Shown: piece by piece, positions 63,834 to 64,000 of the stretch
How positions within the stretch are numbered: the first letter of the stretch is position 1
Layout: each line of letters opens with the position of its first letter
Assembly (NCBI RefSeq): GCF_014650915.1
Contig: NZ_BMVW01000023.1
Span: forward strand, 1 to 64,000
Direction of reading: 5' to 3'
DNA from: Streptomyces poonensis
Lineage (GTDB): Bacteria > Actinomycetota > Actinomycetes > Streptomycetales > Streptomycetaceae
DNA length: 64,000 nucleotides
Translations under genes and position numbers: made by a program
The notes under the pieces: model-generated
What the model was told of the DNA's origin: nothing
The model's input: only the letters and a program-made list of their open reading frames with translations
The model's database searches: none

Positions 63834-64000
63834 TCAGCCCGCTCCCCCCGTCGGCATATGGGCCTGATTCGTGCTCCCCGGACTTGCCGCGGGCGCCTGG
63901 GCCGCAGGATGCGCCAGCCTCCACGCACAGAGCAGCGCGATCAAGCAGATCGCGATGGGCAGCACCCCGGTCTCCCGCAGGGCTTCGACGAACCCGTCCC
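63834..64000 (-). CDS. C-terminal end of a membrane protein, probably a transporter, cut by window edge
   Basis: The frame is open from the right edge to TGA at 63834-63836. The last 54 residues hold one hydrophobic helix (LPIAICLIALLCAW) followed by an Ala/Pro/Gly-rich tail, typical of the last segment of an MFS exporter. It runs in the same direction as operon B, about 280 bases upstream of it, and could be its exporter. The family cannot be fixed from this end alone. Confidence 0.5.
   Translation of the reverse strand, partial: DGFVEALRETGVLPIAICLIALLCAWRLAHPAAQAPAASPGSTNQAHMPTGGAG

Overview
The window reads as a Streptomyces chromosome: GC is very high with strongly GC-biased third codon positions, GTG and TTG starts are common, TTA codons are rare, and the gene families are typical of the genus. 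No rRNA, tRNA or CRISPR array was seen. The gene set from the malate synthase to the SWIM zinc-finger gene (26-46 kb) matches, from memory, the conserved Streptomyces coelicolor SCO6243-SCO6263 neighbourhood. Accessory DNA lies on both sides of it.

Left part (1-24.4 kb): the 3' end of a filipin/pentamycin-type pentaene polyene macrolide cluster. It holds the end of one modular type I PKS protein and a complete last protein with two modules and a chain-releasing thioesterase (pteA5). These are followed by a crotonyl-CoA carboxylase/reductase homologue (pteB) that would make the unusual alkylmalonyl extender, two CYP105-type P450s (pteC, pteD) with their 3Fe-4S ferredoxin (pteE), a large SARP-ATPase regulator (pteR), a PAS-LuxR regulator (pteF), a cholesterol oxidase (pteG) and a type II thioesterase (pteH). 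The last acyltransferase has an atypical GAGHS motif that fits loading of hexylmalonyl-CoA. The pteF promoter region carries three heptamer repeats of the PimR-operator type, and pteR has a TTA codon, so a bldA -> PteR -> PteF cascade can be read from the DNA. A broken tyrosine recombinase marks the cluster edge.

Middle part (24.8-46 kb): housekeeping and arm genes. They are a HipA-like kinase, a SelW-like protein, malate synthase, a MobA-like nucleotidyltransferase, an IclR regulator with allantoinase and allantoicase, an SDR, a secreted RNase Sa-type ribonuclease, a two-component system, a CYP107-like P450 with a TTA codon, a HutC-type regulator, a ROK kinase, a SNF2 helicase and a SWIM protein. 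The malate synthase and allantoinase promoters share a TTCAA-N7-TTGA element, which joins glyoxylate production from allantoin to glyoxylate use.

Right part (46-64 kb): accessory DNA with gene debris (a cut-off hydrolase, a decayed tandem duplicate and an IS110 remnant) and two unrecognised biosynthetic operons. Operon A (minus strand, 47.9-56.1 kb) runs TerB-like protein -> 19-residue peptide ending in Thr-Lys-Trp -> perfect 17-bp hairpin -> HEAT/FGE-like protein -> class II aldolase-like -> LLM flavoenzyme -> class I/II aminotransferase -> PNPOx-like -> class III aminotransferase -> P450 with an altered I-helix. The tiny gene with a strong ribosome binding site and a hairpin just after it looks like a RiPP precursor, and I know of no described pathway with this set. 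Operon B (minus strand, 58.9-63.6 kb) runs cyclophilin-fold/cucumopine-synthase-like protein -> DAO-family flavoprotein -> keto acid C-methyltransferase-like -> cupin -> HisC-like aminotransferase. The last three look like the MarI/MarH/MarG set for beta-methyltryptophan, and the first two suggest Pictet-Spengler closure and oxidation to a beta-carboline. An orphan MbtH gene lies between the two operons.
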